Source of the DNA: Lycorma delicatula
Taxonomy: Eukaryota; Arthropoda; Insecta; Hemiptera; Fulgoridae
Assembly: GCF_047948215.1 (NCBI RefSeq)
Contig: NC_134465.1
Location: forward strand, 50,251,946-50,315,945
Length of the DNA: 64,000 nucleotides
Direction: 5' to 3'
In this document: one piece after another, positions 11,241 through 22,904 of the stretch
Numbering within the stretch: the first letter of the stretch is position 1
Layout: the number at the start of each line of letters is the position of its first letter
The notes under the pieces: model-generated
What the model saw: only the letters and a program-made list of their open reading frames with translations
Databases searched by the model: none
What the model was told of the DNA's origin: nothing
Made by a program: the position numbers and the translations under genes

Positions 11241-11699
11241 CTGTAAATATTAATAATAATTAATATTATATATTAAAATTAATTCACAGGTGTAAATTAC
11301 AAATAAATAAATCATATTAATGAACTAAAAATAATAGTTTAGTTTAATATTTAATTACTCGTAATAGGAAAAAATGTATGTTTTTCAAAATTTATGAGAG
11401 ATTATAAAGGAGATATCGATTTTTATAGATAAACGATAAATTATTATATCGATTGATTTATGTTTTTTTTTTCTTTTTTTTTCAAAAGATATTTGTCATT
11501 TTTAATTAAAAATATTATTTCCTGAATTCCGGGTTTTGTTTTTAATTTAATGTTATGTTTAATTAATATGTTTGTTCTTCAAATCAAATTATCTGATATA
11601 GGTAATATATTTTGACACTAATTATTTAATTTGGAAAGAAAGGTGCATCTTTCATGCTTTAACACTTTTTGAAAAGGATAATTTTTTTTTTAAAGTGTA
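11241..11699. other. AT-rich spacer
   Basis: TA-rich sequence with no match to the other families and no convincing open frame. Confidence 0.5.
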
Positions 11700-12900
11700 A
11701 AATGTTATACTACTTTCCAGGCATGTAGTTGTAGAGCTTAAGGTCTAGAAAGTATGGTAATCAATTAACAAATGGGATAAGGTTTTTTTTTTGCAATACT
11801 TACTGTTTCATGACCCAGAAACCCCCAAAAAATTGGGGTCTGGTAATGTACATATATTGGCAAATTTAAAGTTTTTATAACGTTTTACTGGATGAAGCGA
11901 TTTTTATGTAATTTTGTACAGACTCGTATGTATGGGGGAATTCGTAGTTAAAAATTTGTGGGCATGGATTCCCATGCAGCCGTGGGGTGTTGTGGCATCT
12001 CGAAGATGGTGGTAAGTGAAAGTAAATGTCACGCGGGACTCTGCGATGGAGCTGAGTGGGAGTAGGATGTCTCCGCCTTTCCCTAGTAGACTAGACCGGA
12101 GTCCATAAAGAAAACAAGTCAAGGGTATAAACTAAAGTTGATTTCACTAAGGGAACTAGGAATAAATTTCGTTGTTGCGAACAAAATATTTGGTGGTATG
12201 TTATTATTCATTTGCCTCGAATTTATGAGACATTTACATAAGAATTGGTTGTATAAAATGTAGAACTTGGCGCGGGGTTCGTGTTTCCGCAAACTCGGTT
12301 GGCTAGTTCAGAGGGCAACGACGTAAAACATTCAAGATGTCCGGATGAGCCCTGCAGCGAAGGCAAAAGCTGAGTTTATAAAACACTGATGTAAATATCT
12401 CGGTAGACATTTACAGTGGCATGCCAACGAGGTCTGGATTATTACTATGAGATGTAAAAAGTTAGAGGGCGATAGACGACTCCCGTTAAACACCATCAGG
12501 GCTGAGAATGGGGGAATGGGTGTGGTAACCGAAAGTGTCACATGTCGGGTGTCTTCCCCGACGGGGTTGGGATGTTAAAAGTTTGGAATCAATATCTCCA
12601 AGGGGTAGGGTAAATTAGTTTCTTTGTGATCAATTTTCTCAAAATTTTTCTAATATTACCCCATTTTATATTAAGCCATTTATTATATCTTACCATTTAT
12701 TAAAATAAATTTGCCCCCCCCCCAAATTCTCTTTTTCCACAAAATCGAAAAATGTTATGTTGGTATTTTTTTGCATATTTTTCAACCGGTTTTTTCATTA
12801 ATCTCTTCCTAGGCACAGCACAGTACAGCATAGCAAACCAAAACAATAATTTGGGGGCAATATGGCGGATAAGGGAACCGATCAAAGTTTAAAAATATCG
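11700..12900 (+). repeat. Dispersed repeat, family V, split by an insertion
   Basis: The flanks 11700-11958 and 12574-12760 match, in order, the uninterrupted copy at 45610-46030. Shared blocks are GTTTCATGACCCAG, ATGTATGGGGGAATT, TTTCTCAAAATTTT and ATATTAAGC followed by ATCTTACCATTTA. The copy is broken by the insertion at 11959-12573. Confidence 0.8.
11947..12585. mobile_element. GC-richer insertion in family V with a 12-bp near-perfect target duplication
   Basis: About 615 bp of clearly GC-richer DNA interrupts family V. It is flanked by GTTAAAAATTTG (11947-11958) and GTTAAAAGTTTG (12574-12585), matching at 11 of 12 positions. There is no poly(A) tail and no recognisable protein. The base composition and target duplication suggest the 3' untranslated part of an R1-like LINE. 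That is inference; an unclassified element is equally possible. Confidence 0.6.
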
Positions 12901-13157
12901 ATTTTTGGAATTTTTTGAAACATATTTATAAACTTGTAATAATAACATTACAATAAAATTTAATTTTTTTGATTGATTGTACATTTTTTAGTGCAATTTT
13001 TTCAGTTTCTTCCACTTAATATAGTAAACTAGATAAATCAAAAAATTTTCTCGGTGTGATTTTGGGGGTGGGGTGCAGAAAAAGTAAAAAAGAATATAAA
13101 TTTTCTGAACTTTTCTCATAATTATTCTTCCTCTAAATAAGAATGCCTATATAACCA

Positions 13158-13264
<107 letters not shown>

Positions 13265-13334
13265 TCTATATAACCAATGCCACCAGGAAAATATAACAGC
13301 TTTGTTATCAGCTTTTGTATTTTACTTCTCACTA

Positions 13335-13995
13335 TATTCAAAAAATCTGATGTGGACACCACATGACTTCCTTGTACACCCATTATATACACATTATTTT
13401 TAAATAAAAAGTATATAAAATTTTATTTCATTAATAACTTCTGATATTTTTTCACTTTTTTTTAAATTGATATAAAATTATATTATTCATCGTAATTTTT
13501 TTTTTTACGAGAGGTTAATAATTATTAATAAATCAATATATTAAAATTAGGAAAAAAAGAAGATGAAGTCGGATTTGAACCGATGTGTTTTCTCTTTGTA
13601 AGATCCAAATATTTCATTATTAAAAGTTTATTTGGCTATAACTCTGGAATCAATGAAAATAAGTACCACTTATGATATATCATTGAAAAGCTCGTAATGA
13701 GGACTTATTACTGCAGTTAAGAAAAAGTCCAAAATCCACATTTTTGGATTTTGAGCTTTTTTGGACACTTTTGGTCTGTCGATTGCAATCTAAAGGGGAG
13801 ATGCACATGTAGATGTTACAACAGTCCTAAATTCAAAATTCAATATCCTACGGCGAATCGTTTTTGAGTTATGCGAGACGTACGTACAGAAGTCACGCCA
13901 AAACTAATTAAAATGGATATTTCCGTTGAAATCTGAAAACCGAAATCTTTCGTTATCACAATACTTCCTTTACTTCGTACAAGGAAGTAAAAAGT
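13335..13995 (+). repeat. Dispersed repeat family Z, copy 1 (complete-looking)
   Basis: This 650-bp repeat starts with CTGATGTGGACACCACATGA, itself a small hairpin, followed by ACTTCCTTGTAC. It ends with GTACAAGGAAGT, so the ends carry a 12-bp inverted repeat. Internal landmarks are TTTGGCTATAACTCTGGAA, TATTACTGCAGTTAAGAAA and ATGGATATTTCCGTTGAAA. Further copies lie at 27320, 46750, 52208-54110, 19960 and 63740. It encodes no protein and may be a non-autonomous DNA transposon. Confidence 0.85.
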
Positions 13996-14204
13996 TTATA
14001 TTTACAGCCAAAATGTAAAAAAAAATAATTTTCTACTAGAAATAATAATAATAAAATTTTGAACTCCCTAGAAAATCAAGGTTAATTAATTTTTTTAAAA
14101 ATGTCTTTTATATTTCCCAGTGTCAAATAAAGAATTAAATTTAAGTATATTACGTGCTAAAATTAAACATGTTTATTTGAATTAATATGAAATAAAACTC
14201 AAAG

Positions 14205-14385
14205 CTACTCTTTATTTTATTTTTTTTAACCTCCGGATCCACCGTTAGGCATTCTTCAGAGGATGAGATGAATGATTTGTAGCGTGTGTAAAAATGCTAT
14301 GCCTGACCGGGATTCGAACCCGGGACCTCCGGATGAAAGGCCGAGACGCTACCATTCACGCCACGGACGCCGGCGACCTACTCTT
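14205..14385 (-). mobile_element. tRNA-derived SINE, family S
   Basis: On the minus strand the head reads GTGGCGTGAATGGTAGCG (A-box region) and GGGTTCGAATCCCGGTCAGG (B box). The body ends in GGAGGTTAAAAAAAATAAAA, the A-rich tail. The sequence CTACTCTT flanks it at 14205-14212 and 14378-14385, a probable 8-bp target duplication. The tRNA-like part is intact enough to look like a tRNA, but it is the head of a retroposon. Confidence 0.85.
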
Positions 14386-14529
14386 AAAATTAATAAACTT
14401 CCCATACCAGGCTTTATAAAGATAATAAAGAACAGTAAATTAATTGCTTTATACACTGAATCAAAAATACCTTTTTATATCAGCAAACCATGAATCTGAT
14501 CTATTTGGTGACAGGTCTTTTAAGCCAGT

Positions 14530-15130
14530 GGCTGCCTCCACCTGTTTCGTCCTTGTTTAGTTTCTAATCTTTACTTCATTTAGTTACTTTATCCTTTGTC
14601 TTTCTAATTTCCTCTCTCCTTTTACTGGCTCTTCCAATAAATTCGTTAAAATTTCATTTCCTCTATTCTAACCAGTTACCTTTTCTCTTCTTTGTACTTC
14701 TTACCTAAGTTCTGTTCATTGCTAACTCGTTTCTTATTCCACCTCGTTTCTTTATCCTTCTCCATATTCACATCTCAAAAACTTCAATCCAGTCCCTCAC
14801 CCTCTTCCTCATTATCCATGTTTTTTTTTGGGAGGGTTTTTGCCCAGAAAAACAAAAAAAAATCATTTTCCATGTTCCTATACAACAATACGCCTCAAAA
14901 CATAGCATTTGATTTAAGTCCAGACTTTTACTACATAGTAATTCCTTCTTACTGAAGGCTTCATCTGTCATCCTATCCTTCCTGTTATTTCTATTGTACT
15001 CTTCCATTCCTTTGTTATCGTAATCCTCCATATATCTGTAAATTTTTACTTTTTCTATATTCTTCCTTCGCTGGTTTTACCACTAAAATCCTCTTTGTTG
15101 TTTACTTCCCCATTAGTTTAGTTTTTTTTT
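14530..15130 (-). pseudogene. Decayed LINE ORF2 tail, second RTE-like subfamily
   Basis: On the minus strand the residues AFSKKELLCSKSLDLN and, further on, an EVFEM block parallel the tail of copies A-G (AFSKKYNLFTSKINLN, RLEAFEMWCYRR). There are frameshifts and a small T-rich interruption around 14820-14865. It is far older and more diverged than copies A-G. The assignment rests on these short matches. Confidence 0.55.
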
Positions 15131-15720
15131 AAATTTTCATTCCATATTCTTCTTATTTCTTTCTTCAGAGCTATACAGGTTTTTTTTTTTAATTTTTTTT
15201 AGAAGTCTCTATTTTTACGAATGAGATGTTTTAAAAGATGTGAAATAAAACTTTTTTTAGATTATTCTGAAGAAGATCGATTAAAAAAATCTTAAACTGG
15301 CCGTGTATTGTTTTTACTAAGTTTGTGTAAGTTTGTGTTATATTTTACTGAAATAATATCGTAATTAACATTATTCTGAAATACATTATTTTTATATTTC
15401 ATTTTTTATAAGGTAAAAAAGAAATAATAATATAAATTGGCAGCCGTTACAAGATTGCTAGCCAGAATAAAACGGAATGTGCAGAAGTTAATTGCTATCT
15501 TTTTTGAATAATTTTATTTTCCCTCTCTTTAAATCTTTTTTAACTTTATTACTTTACAATTTTTCTCTAGATAAAAGAGCAAGATATTTTCTTGAGAATT
15601 TTATTACCACTTATTTTTCAAATATGGCTTATGTGTGCTTATCTATTCTCCGCATTATTTTTTAAAATTAATATTTAAATTTATGATTTAACATTTTGTA
15701 TGGACGAAGATTTAATGGTC
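15131..15720. other. AT-rich spacer
   Basis: Nothing was recognised beyond T-rich and A-rich runs. Confidence 0.5.
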
Positions 15721-15726
15721 GATTTT

Positions 15727-15800
15727 GTGTATATATATATATACACACACACACTAGCATCCCGTCGCGGATTTGCCCACGCTATTTGGTTACTTGCGCT
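15727..15800 (-). repeat. (TA)n(CA)n tract and possible Helitron-like end
   Basis: A TA/CA repeat is followed by ACTAGCATCCCGTCGCGGA. Read on the minus strand this ends in CTAG before T, as the Helitron-type family W does, but the rest of the sequence differs from family W and no 5' end was found. Confidence 0.3.
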
Positions 15801-15875
15801 CCTCGTTACGATCAATTATTCTTTTATTTTATATTTTTTAGTGAATTAACCGGAGGCAGATGCGGCCAATAATAA

Positions 15876-16160
15876 CCCACTGGATTGGTCTAGTAGCTAA
15901 ACTTGCCATCACAAATCAGCTCATTTCGAAGTGAGGAATTTTAAGATTCAAATCCTAGTTCAAAGGTTTTACTTTTATATAGATTTGAATACTAGATCGT
16001 GGATACCGGTTTTTTTGATGGTTAGGTTTCAATTTCTCCACACATCTCAGGAATGGTCGACCTGAGATCTTACAAGATTAAACTTCATTTACATTCATAC
16101 ATAACATCCTCTGAAGTAATATCTTACGGTGGTTTTCGAGGCTTAACAGAAAAAAAAGAG
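15876..16160 (+). mobile_element. tRNA-derived SINE, family T, plus orientation
   Basis: The head has a tRNA-like A-box region (GGTCTAGTAGCTAAAC) and a B-box region (AAGATTCAAATCCTAG). It is followed by the family body GATCGTGGATACCGG, TCAGGAATGGTCGACCTGAG and CATACATAACATCC, and ends in GGCTTAACAGAAAAAAAAG. It is somewhat diverged from the 26.9-kb copy. Confidence 0.8.
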
Positions 16161-16379
16161 AGAGATGCAACCAGTTACATCGCACATACAGTGGCAGTGG
16201 CTGGGTTGGTTGAGCTGCCTCGTCGTTTCCCTTAAAAATTCAAAATTAAAAAAAACACCCGAAAATGATTTTTAGATATTTATTTAAAAGATATCTGCAA
16301 GCCCAAATATACTGAATATCTCGTTTAATATATTCATAAATGGGAAAATTTGCAATCATTTTTCAAAATTTTTTTCCTT

Positions 16380-16690
16380 TTCTTCACCTTCTTTCAAGAT
16401 CGAATTTCAAAAAATTTAGAAATTAGTTTTATAAGATATTAAAATTAAGACTACACACACCAAAAATCAAGTTCATATCTTCTTTATTTATCGAGAAAAT
16501 TAAAAAATTAGTACAACAATTCAATGTTACTCCATTTTAAACCTTTAAACTCGGAATTTCAAAAAATTCTTTCTTAGTGTGCATTTAAATCGTTAGAAGA
16601 TTTTTACAAATTTCCATCAATTTATCTTTCGTAGTTTTTGCTGGGCATTGATGAATCAATCAGTCAACCAGTCAGTCAGGACATGTTCTT
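16380..16690 (-). repeat. Dispersed repeat, family R
   Basis: The reverse complement matches 34080-34430, sharing AGAACATGTCCTGAC, GCCCAGCAAAAACTAC and a GAGTTTAAAGG block. It is non-coding. Confidence 0.75.
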
Positions 16691-16694
16691 TTAG

Positions 16695-16730
<36 letters not shown>

Positions 16731-16759
16731 ATATCCTCCTTTAATGTTATAATTTTTTA

Positions 16760-17340
16760 TGACCGCGTTGGATCATTTTAGTTAATCCATTATCAAAGTC
16801 TCTTCGATGGGACAGTTTGAGCCTTGCGGTGCTCCCAGTACTTTTTCATATATTCCAATCTTTTTGCCCTTTCTAGTGTTGACAATTTATATCTGGTGAG
16901 TTTTTTGTTGTGAGTATAAAGCGAGAGTTTTTGTTCTTGATTTTCTTGTTTCATTTTAGCTTATCTGTGGTGTCTTCTGGTGTAAGGCCAATTTCCTTCA
17001 GATCCTCTCTTATTTCTCTGCATCCTGTCTTCGTGTTTTTCAAGTACTTCTCGTCTTTCTGGTACTTTTTTATTGATGCAAATTCTTCCAACTCTTCTTT
17101 CAATTTTTTTGGAATCTGTCCGTCTGATTTTTCGTTCAGGTGGAAGAATCTTTCTGCAGCATAAGTGGCTTCTGGTTTTATAATTGTATTGTAGTGTTTT
17201 ATATTTTCCGTTTATGGATAGACTTTTTTACTGTAGGTGTATCAAGTTAATTTTTGAGCTTTAGCTAGTTTATTTCCTCTTATTTGGATCGAGGTTTTTT
17301 CGTTTAGGATATTTAAATCGGGTTTTTAATTTTATTACCG
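16760..17340 (-). pseudogene. Decayed LINE reverse-transcriptase C-terminal region
   Basis: The minus strand encodes, with stops, a HYNTIIKPEATYAAERFF segment and downstream an RDFDNGLTKMI segment. Both are reminiscent of the post-catalytic region of arthropod non-LTR retrotransposons, where YK..IKPEALYA.E and RL.DN.LTK motifs are common. No catalytic YxDD box was found. It is a relic; the clade is not certain. Confidence 0.5.
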
Positions 17341-17473
17341 TTTATGTTAACTTCTTTTAATCGTGTTAGTTTTTGGGGAATAATCTGTCTTTTCAAATGA
17401 TATTTTTAGGATATTTCAGACGTAATTTTTATCATCAGACTTTTTAACTTTTCTCCAAAATATCAAAAGTCGG

Positions 17474-17500
17474 ATCCAGGTGTACGAGGTACACCTGGAT
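17474..17500. repeat. Hairpin: 12-bp perfect arms, 3-nt loop
   Basis: ATCCAGGTGTAC, then GAG, then GTACACCTGGAT. Confidence 0.95.
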
Positions 17501-18500
17501 ATATCCGGAAAAAAATAGGAGAAATGCCGGTGAACTGAATCTAAATAAACTTCACAGCTTCATTTATCATCAAATCATACTTCACTAGATCATATCTAGA
17601 GTTGTAACTCAGGACCTAGTTCTACTACAGGTTTACCCCTTGACAGTCAATCGTGAAAGGTCTTTTAAGGAGTACTACATCAACTGATCAAGAAACACGA
17701 GAGTTTAGAGAAGGCAGCATTCGGACACGGTGGGCTGCTATTTAGAAGATAACATGCGATCGAAAGCATTGGAATGCTCTAACACTACATACACGAACAA
17801 GAATAACACAAAATCTAAAATCAAATCAAAGCAAATCATTTAAATTTTCACACACAATGTAAACTGGCTCATGCAGTCTGGTAAATTAAAAATATCATCC
17901 TTTATATAGGACCAAATATTTTATAAAGTTTTTATTTACTTCGAATTTATTTTAAAAGTCTTTTCTTAATCGTTGTCAAACATTTTATAACGATAAAACG
18001 ATTTTGGAAGTATTATCGTAATCAAGTCGCGTAATTTTCTTTGTAGAAATATTTTTTTCTTATAAATGTTTCGTTGATGATAGGTCAATTCTGTTTTTTC
18101 ACTTTTGTTTTTAGGATTATTTTCCTTTCTTTGTTGTTTAATTTTTTATTCACCTTTTTATGATATTATTAAAAACAAAAATAAATAAATAAATAAATAA
18201 AATTGTATCATATTTTTTTTATTTTTTGTATTTTTTTTATATTACTTTCGTTTATTTATAATTTTATTCTGTTTTTATTTTTTAAATGTGGATATAAAAT
18301 AAAACTGGATTGTTTAAGATTAGTTTTAATAAATATTTCAAGTTATAAAATAAAAAAATAATTTATTTTTATATTAACTAAGGTAACATATTATATTGCT
18401 AGTATATAGTCTTTTACTCCATTTTTAGTTATCTTCCAGTACATCGATGTAAGCTTATTAAAGATATTTTTTTTAAAAAAGTTTATAAATCTTTATTTAC
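17501..18500. other. Spacer, unassigned
   Basis: Positions 17590-17870 are of ordinary composition but match no other part of the window and have no long frame. From 17900 the sequence is AT-rich, including (AAAT)n near 18180. No gene is supported. Confidence 0.45.

Positions 18501-18503
<3 letters not shown>

Positions 18504-18544
<41 letters not shown>
18504..18544. repeat. (TA)n microsatellite
   Basis: About 20 TA units without interruption. Confidence 0.95.
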
Positions 18545-18547
<3 letters not shown>

Positions 18548-18800
18548 GAGTATGTAAGTTTGCGTAAGTGGATTCGCGTATGAACATTATATGTAGTTAT
18601 AATAAAATGTGGAGGAATGTGTGTTTACGGCCATGTACGTCTTGAGAGGACGAGTTCAAGTACTTGAGTTGATAGCAACAGAGCTGATTGTTGCTAGTTG
18701 ATTTTACTGTCAACGTCCACAAAGATGTGAACTTGACAAGCGGAGCGAGTGACATTACGTATAGTGTGGCTTTTAGTATCATTGTACTATAAATAGTTAG
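18545..18800. other. Unassigned moderately GC-rich patch
   Basis: About 250 bp with even base composition in an AT-rich setting. Short frames exist, the longest about 60 codons on the minus strand, but there is no recognised motif and no second copy in the window. It could be a unique host element or a fragment of an unseen repeat. Confidence 0.3.
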
Positions 18801-19500
18801 ATAATAATATTCGAATAAAAAAATAAAAAAAAAGAGAGAGAGCGAGAGAGTAATGTCTTTGATTCTCTTTAAATAATCTAGTATAATTCCAACATGTCAT
18901 CATTTTTGTATAATGTTAGTTTTCGTATTTATTTCTTTTAAATACGATCATTCCGTAGAAAAAAAAAAATATTGAGGATAAAGCTATGTAAAAGGAATCA
19001 TGTAATAATTACACATTTAAAATAATTTATCTTAATATTTCCATTTTGTAAAAATTTAAATAATATCTTTGTATAATTATACTTATGAATTTTATTTTTT
19101 ATTTAATTATATCTATTTTTCCTTGAAACCAGTAATTCTGATTAAAAAAAATAAATAAAAATTTATACCCTTATATTACGAGTGACTTTTCTTTTGTTTA
19201 ATTTAATTAAATACTAGCGTAAATAATTGTTAAATAAATATTCATTACATCGACCTTTAAATGTTATTAAATGGTAATTAATCGATTTATTACTGAATAA
19301 ACCTTTTATTAATTGAATAATTATTATTGAATAATATCTTATTAATTTCCCGTCTATATATATATATATACAATCGACTCCCGATTACCGGCGATTAACA
19401 ACTGGTAAGAAGGTAGTAATCCAAAATCATAGCAAAATAGCTGTTGATCGAAAAATAATATTTAATTGAGTAATACGACCTTACTGAAAGATTTACGATT
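18801..19500. other. AT-rich spacer
   Basis: Low-complexity TA- and A-rich sequence, with (GA)n at 18830-18850 and (TA)n at 19355-19370. No gene was seen. Confidence 0.5.
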
Positions 19501-19930
19501 TTTTGAACTGTAAAACAGTTCAGAAAATAACCGAACTTTATATTTTTAATTTTAAAGATTATTCCTCCTTGTCCCCTTCAAAGTACTCTCCTCCCTATTC
19601 ACATACTTTTCCCAGCGGTGTTTCTACTTCGCGAAGCAGTTCTGGATAGCTTCATTTGAAATGGCCTTTAAAGTCCGTGACGAATTTGCTTTAATATCAT
19701 CGACAGTCCAAAACGGCATCCTTTCATCACTGATTTTAATTTCGAAAATAAGGATAAATCGTAAGGAGCCAGTTCTGACGAGTAGGGAGGCTAAGGGAAG
19801 ACAGTCATCTGATTTTTGGTACAAAACTGATGAATTGACAAAGCTGAGTGTGTCTCAAAGCTGACAAAAATGAGTTGTCTCGCCGCAACTCTGGTCTCTT
19901 TTTACAGATTTTTCACGTAACCGTTGTAAA
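19500..19930 (-). pseudogene. Mariner transposase C-terminal relic
   Basis: Read on the minus strand, DDIKANSSRTLKAISNEAI, then QNCFAK-stop-KHRWEKYVNREE, parallels the end of mariner transposases. That family typically has an A....L..I......F..WK.RW..CV...G.Y.EG pattern. The Trp before KHRW is a stop codon and there are frame changes. The DDE core is lost. Confidence 0.65.
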
Positions 19931-19959
19931 ACGACTTGATAGTATACACGGTTCATTAT

Positions 19960-20075
19960 AATTAAATAAATTGAAATAAAATTTTATGTACTTTTTTTCA
20001 TTTAAAAAACATATGTATATGTAATTTTATTTGCGTAAAAGAGAGACATGTGGTGTCCAAATCAGATTTAAAAAA
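19960..20075 (-). repeat. Family Z, copy 5 (end fragment)
   Basis: This is the minus-strand copy of the first ~110 bp of family Z. It ends with ACATGTGGTGTCCAAATCAG and contains TGAAATAAAATTTTATGTAC. Confidence 0.75.
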
Positions 20076-20431
20076 ATATATATATTTAAAGATATATATG
20101 TTACTGTGAAAGACCGATGTCTGACAAATGTCGATATTCTCAGGTTAATACCGACACTTAACGAATACGTCGGTGAAACACCGAAATATTTTCTTATTCG
20201 GACCTTTGGCTGTATATGTTGACAAACACAGATGGTGGGAATCAAAACGATAACTAGAAATAAAAAAAAAATCGTTTGATCCTAATTTATAATGTAATTA
20301 GATTACGAGAAACCCTCGTAAAAAAAAGGAAATTTAAATTTAAGACAAACGTAACGTTTATTAGGATTTGAACCTGAGAACTCTCGACTTCTAAATTTAT
20401 TACAGTTGATATTGTCAACTCACTGAAAAAA
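20076..20431. other. Spacer with a weak tRNA-like relic
   Basis: At 20340-20420 the minus strand has a B-box-like AGGTTCAAATCCTAA, as in the family T SINE heads. The rest is unassigned. Confidence 0.4.
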
Positions 20432-21182
20432 TATTCATGGAATTTTTTTTTTTTTTGTTTTGTCTTCAGTCATTTGACTGATTTGATGCAGCTCTCCAAG
20501 ATTCCCTATCTAGTGCTAGTCGTTTCATTTTGGTATACCCCCTACATCCTACATCCCCCACAATTTGTTTTACATATTCCAAACGTTGCCTGCCTACACA
20601 ATTTTTTCCTTCTACCTGTCCCTCCAATATTAAAGCGACTATTCCAGGATGCCTTAATATGTAGCCTTTACATCTGTCTCTTCTTTTAGCTATATTTTTC
20701 CAAATGCTTCTTTCTTCATCTATTTGCCGCAACACCTCTTCATTTGTCACTTTATCCACCCTTCTGATTTTTAACATTCTCCTATAGCACCGCATTTCAA
20801 AAGCTTCTAATCTTTTCTTCTCAGGTACTTCGATCGTCCAAGTTTCACTTCCATATAAAGCGACGCTCTAAACATATACTTTAAAAAATCTTTTCCTGAC
20901 ATTTAAATTAATTTTTGATGTAAATAAATTATATTTCTTACTGAAGGCTCGTTTAGCTTGTGCTATTCGGCATTTTATATCGCTCCTGCTTCGTCCATCT
21001 TTAGTAATTCTACTTCCCAAATAACAAAATTCTTCTACCTCCATAATCTTTTCTCCTCTTATTTTCACATTCAGTGGTCCATCTTTGTTATTTCTACTAC
21101 ATTTCATTACTTTCGTTTTGTTCTTGTTTATTTTCATGCGGTAGTTCTTGCGTAGGACTTCATCCATGCCTATTCATGGAAT
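20432..21182 (-). mobile_element. RTE-like LINE copy C, 5'-truncated, with target-site duplication
   Basis: The 12-bp TATTCATGGAAT flanks the element exactly at 20432-20443 and 21171-21182. The copy starts (3' end) with a long T-run and the family terminal hairpin and stops within the MDEVLRKNYRMKINKNKTK region. The frame is broken at about 20868 where the Trp of YVWSVALYG became a stop (the complement reads TAG). The intact piece at 20466-20795 covers RCYRRMLKIRR to the C-terminal SNQSND. The normal GGCCTATAAG site near 20660 reads differently in this copy too. Confidence 0.93.
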
Positions 21183-21269
21183 AGGTACATAAAATAAATA
21201 TTTTTTAAGTTATATTAAAATTTCTATTCTAAAAATAAATGAATTTTTTTTTGTAAATTAAATTGCATA

Positions 21270-21690
21270 TATAAATACGTATATTTCACGAAGTTCTCCC
21301 AGAACTTTCATAACCTGTTCTACTCGTGAAAATAATGGAAAAAGTTCATACAAACATATGTCCTAAAATGCTTCGTTTGCGAGTTACGGCTGGTGAAAGA
21401 TTTCTGTTCGGATTTCAGGTACCCCAGTAAAATGAGGTTGTACTGAAATTTTTAGGACTTAATTAAGGAGTAGAATTACTGATTCCTTATGGGTTTTCAT
21501 CGGAAAAATCGAATAAAATGCATTCCAGAACCGTTTCTGCAGTAGTTTTTGAGAAATCTGGGGTGAAAACCAATAAATTCGGGTAAAATCCCCTGTTTTT
21601 TTTTTAATATTTTGATACAATAACTTTGTTAAGTGAGTAATAAGCACGTAAAACCTTTAAACAAAACTTGTAGAGAATTTAATTCTGAAC
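21270..21690 (+). repeat. Dispersed repeat, family U, copy at 21 kb
   Basis: This matches 4340-4640 almost throughout, sharing TCACGAAGTTCT, TGAAAATAATGGAAAAAGTT and CCGTTTCTGCAGTAGTTTT. It continues into the AACTTTGTTAA...TGTAGAGAATTTAATT tail also seen at 22760-22860 and 63860-63960. Confidence 0.78.
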
Positions 21691-21759
21691 AAATTGATAT
21701 AAGTAAGATAAGTTGAATAGAACAAAGAAAAGTTTGAAAAATTAGAATTTTATTTCTAC

Positions 21760-22240
21760 TTTTTTTATTTTACCATACCTAATTAAAAAACTTCTTCCAC
21801 TTCTAATACATTGTAATCCTGTTCCATAATATTTAACTATCCTTCTTTCTGTCGTATCTGTGTTTTATTTATTTACAAAGTAAATATTTTTCTTACCAAT
21901 AAATGTATACTGTTCAGTATTTTTCCTAAATCATTTCAGGTCTCTATTAAAACAACATTTTTATTTTTGTCTCCTTGCATATTTCCTTTATTCTTAAATT
22001 TTATATTCAATTCATGTACTGTTTATTCTGTGTACACGTTGAAAAGCAACAGGAAGAGATTGCAACACTGTCTCCTTCCTTTCTAAATCAGATCTCGGCT
22101 TTCTTCAACTTCTGCTCATATAACTGATTCATGTAAAGATTATATGCAACTCTTTCCTCCTCCCCTCTACTATATTTTATATTTAAGTTCAAAATTTCTG
22201 GTAATTTTTTTTTTCTATTATACATTATCAAATTCTTTTT
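21760..22240 (-). pseudogene. Decayed LINE reverse-transcriptase core
   Basis: On the minus strand, across frames, there are fragments KEFDNV, VAYNLYMNQLYEQ, RQCCNLFLLLFNVYTE and others. They parallel the RT blocks KAFDNVDW, NMYRNQ and VRQGCSLSPLLFNLYMEL of copies D-G. It is frameshifted and full of stops, so an old relic. Confidence 0.6.
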
Positions 22241-22256
22241 GAAAAGATATTCCAGC

Positions 22257-22870
22257 TGTATATACAGAGTGATTCACGAAGAACATAACAATATTTTAGG
22301 ATATGTTCTACTGGAGTAAATAAAGAAAAATATTTATATAAATATAGGTTTGGAAATGCTTCATTAACGAGTGTCGGCTGGCGATAGATTTCTACCTGAT
22401 TTATGCTCCTTCGGTAAAATTATGTAATTCTTGGTATACAGAATGATTCAGGAGGATAAGGCAATACTTTGCCAACTCATTCTAGAAGCTAAAAATAAGA
22501 AAAAAGTTTATATAAACATGTCCGAAAACGTTTTGTTAGCGAGTTATACAGGGTGAAAGATTTAGCCCGAGTTTCAGTTCCTCCGGGTAAATTAAGGCTT
22601 TCTGATATTTTGGGAAGGTCAATTAAGGGGCAAATTCAATTGTTTCTCATGGTTTTTGAACTGTGAAATCGAAAAAAATAGGTCCCAGAACTATATCTCT
22701 CTTAGTTTCTAAGATATTCCATGTAAAACGCCAAAAATAGGGTCAAAAAACACATTTTTTTAATGTTTGACGTACAATAACGTTGCTAAATTGGCAATAA
22801 ATCATACATCTTTTAAACATAAATTGTAGAGAATTTAATTATAAGAAAATTGATGAAAATAATGTCAACA
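22257..22870 (+). repeat. Two diverged family U units upstream of a transposase relic
   Basis: The first unit starts with TACAGAGTGATTCACGAAG (22257) and the second with TACAGAATGATTCAGGAGG (about 22437). Both have the family's GTTATACAGGGTGAAAGATTT-type and CCCAGAACTATATCT-type blocks to varying degrees. The TA-flanked ACAG(A/G)(G/A)TG starts are typical of Tc1/mariner ends. Confidence 0.65.
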
Positions 22871-22904
22871 GAAAACAAGTAAAATTTTAACCAATTTAAC
22901 AAAT

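Noticed and set aside
18545..18800. Possible LTR or unique gene
   Set aside because: No paired LTR, primer-binding site or coding motif was found; left as unassigned.
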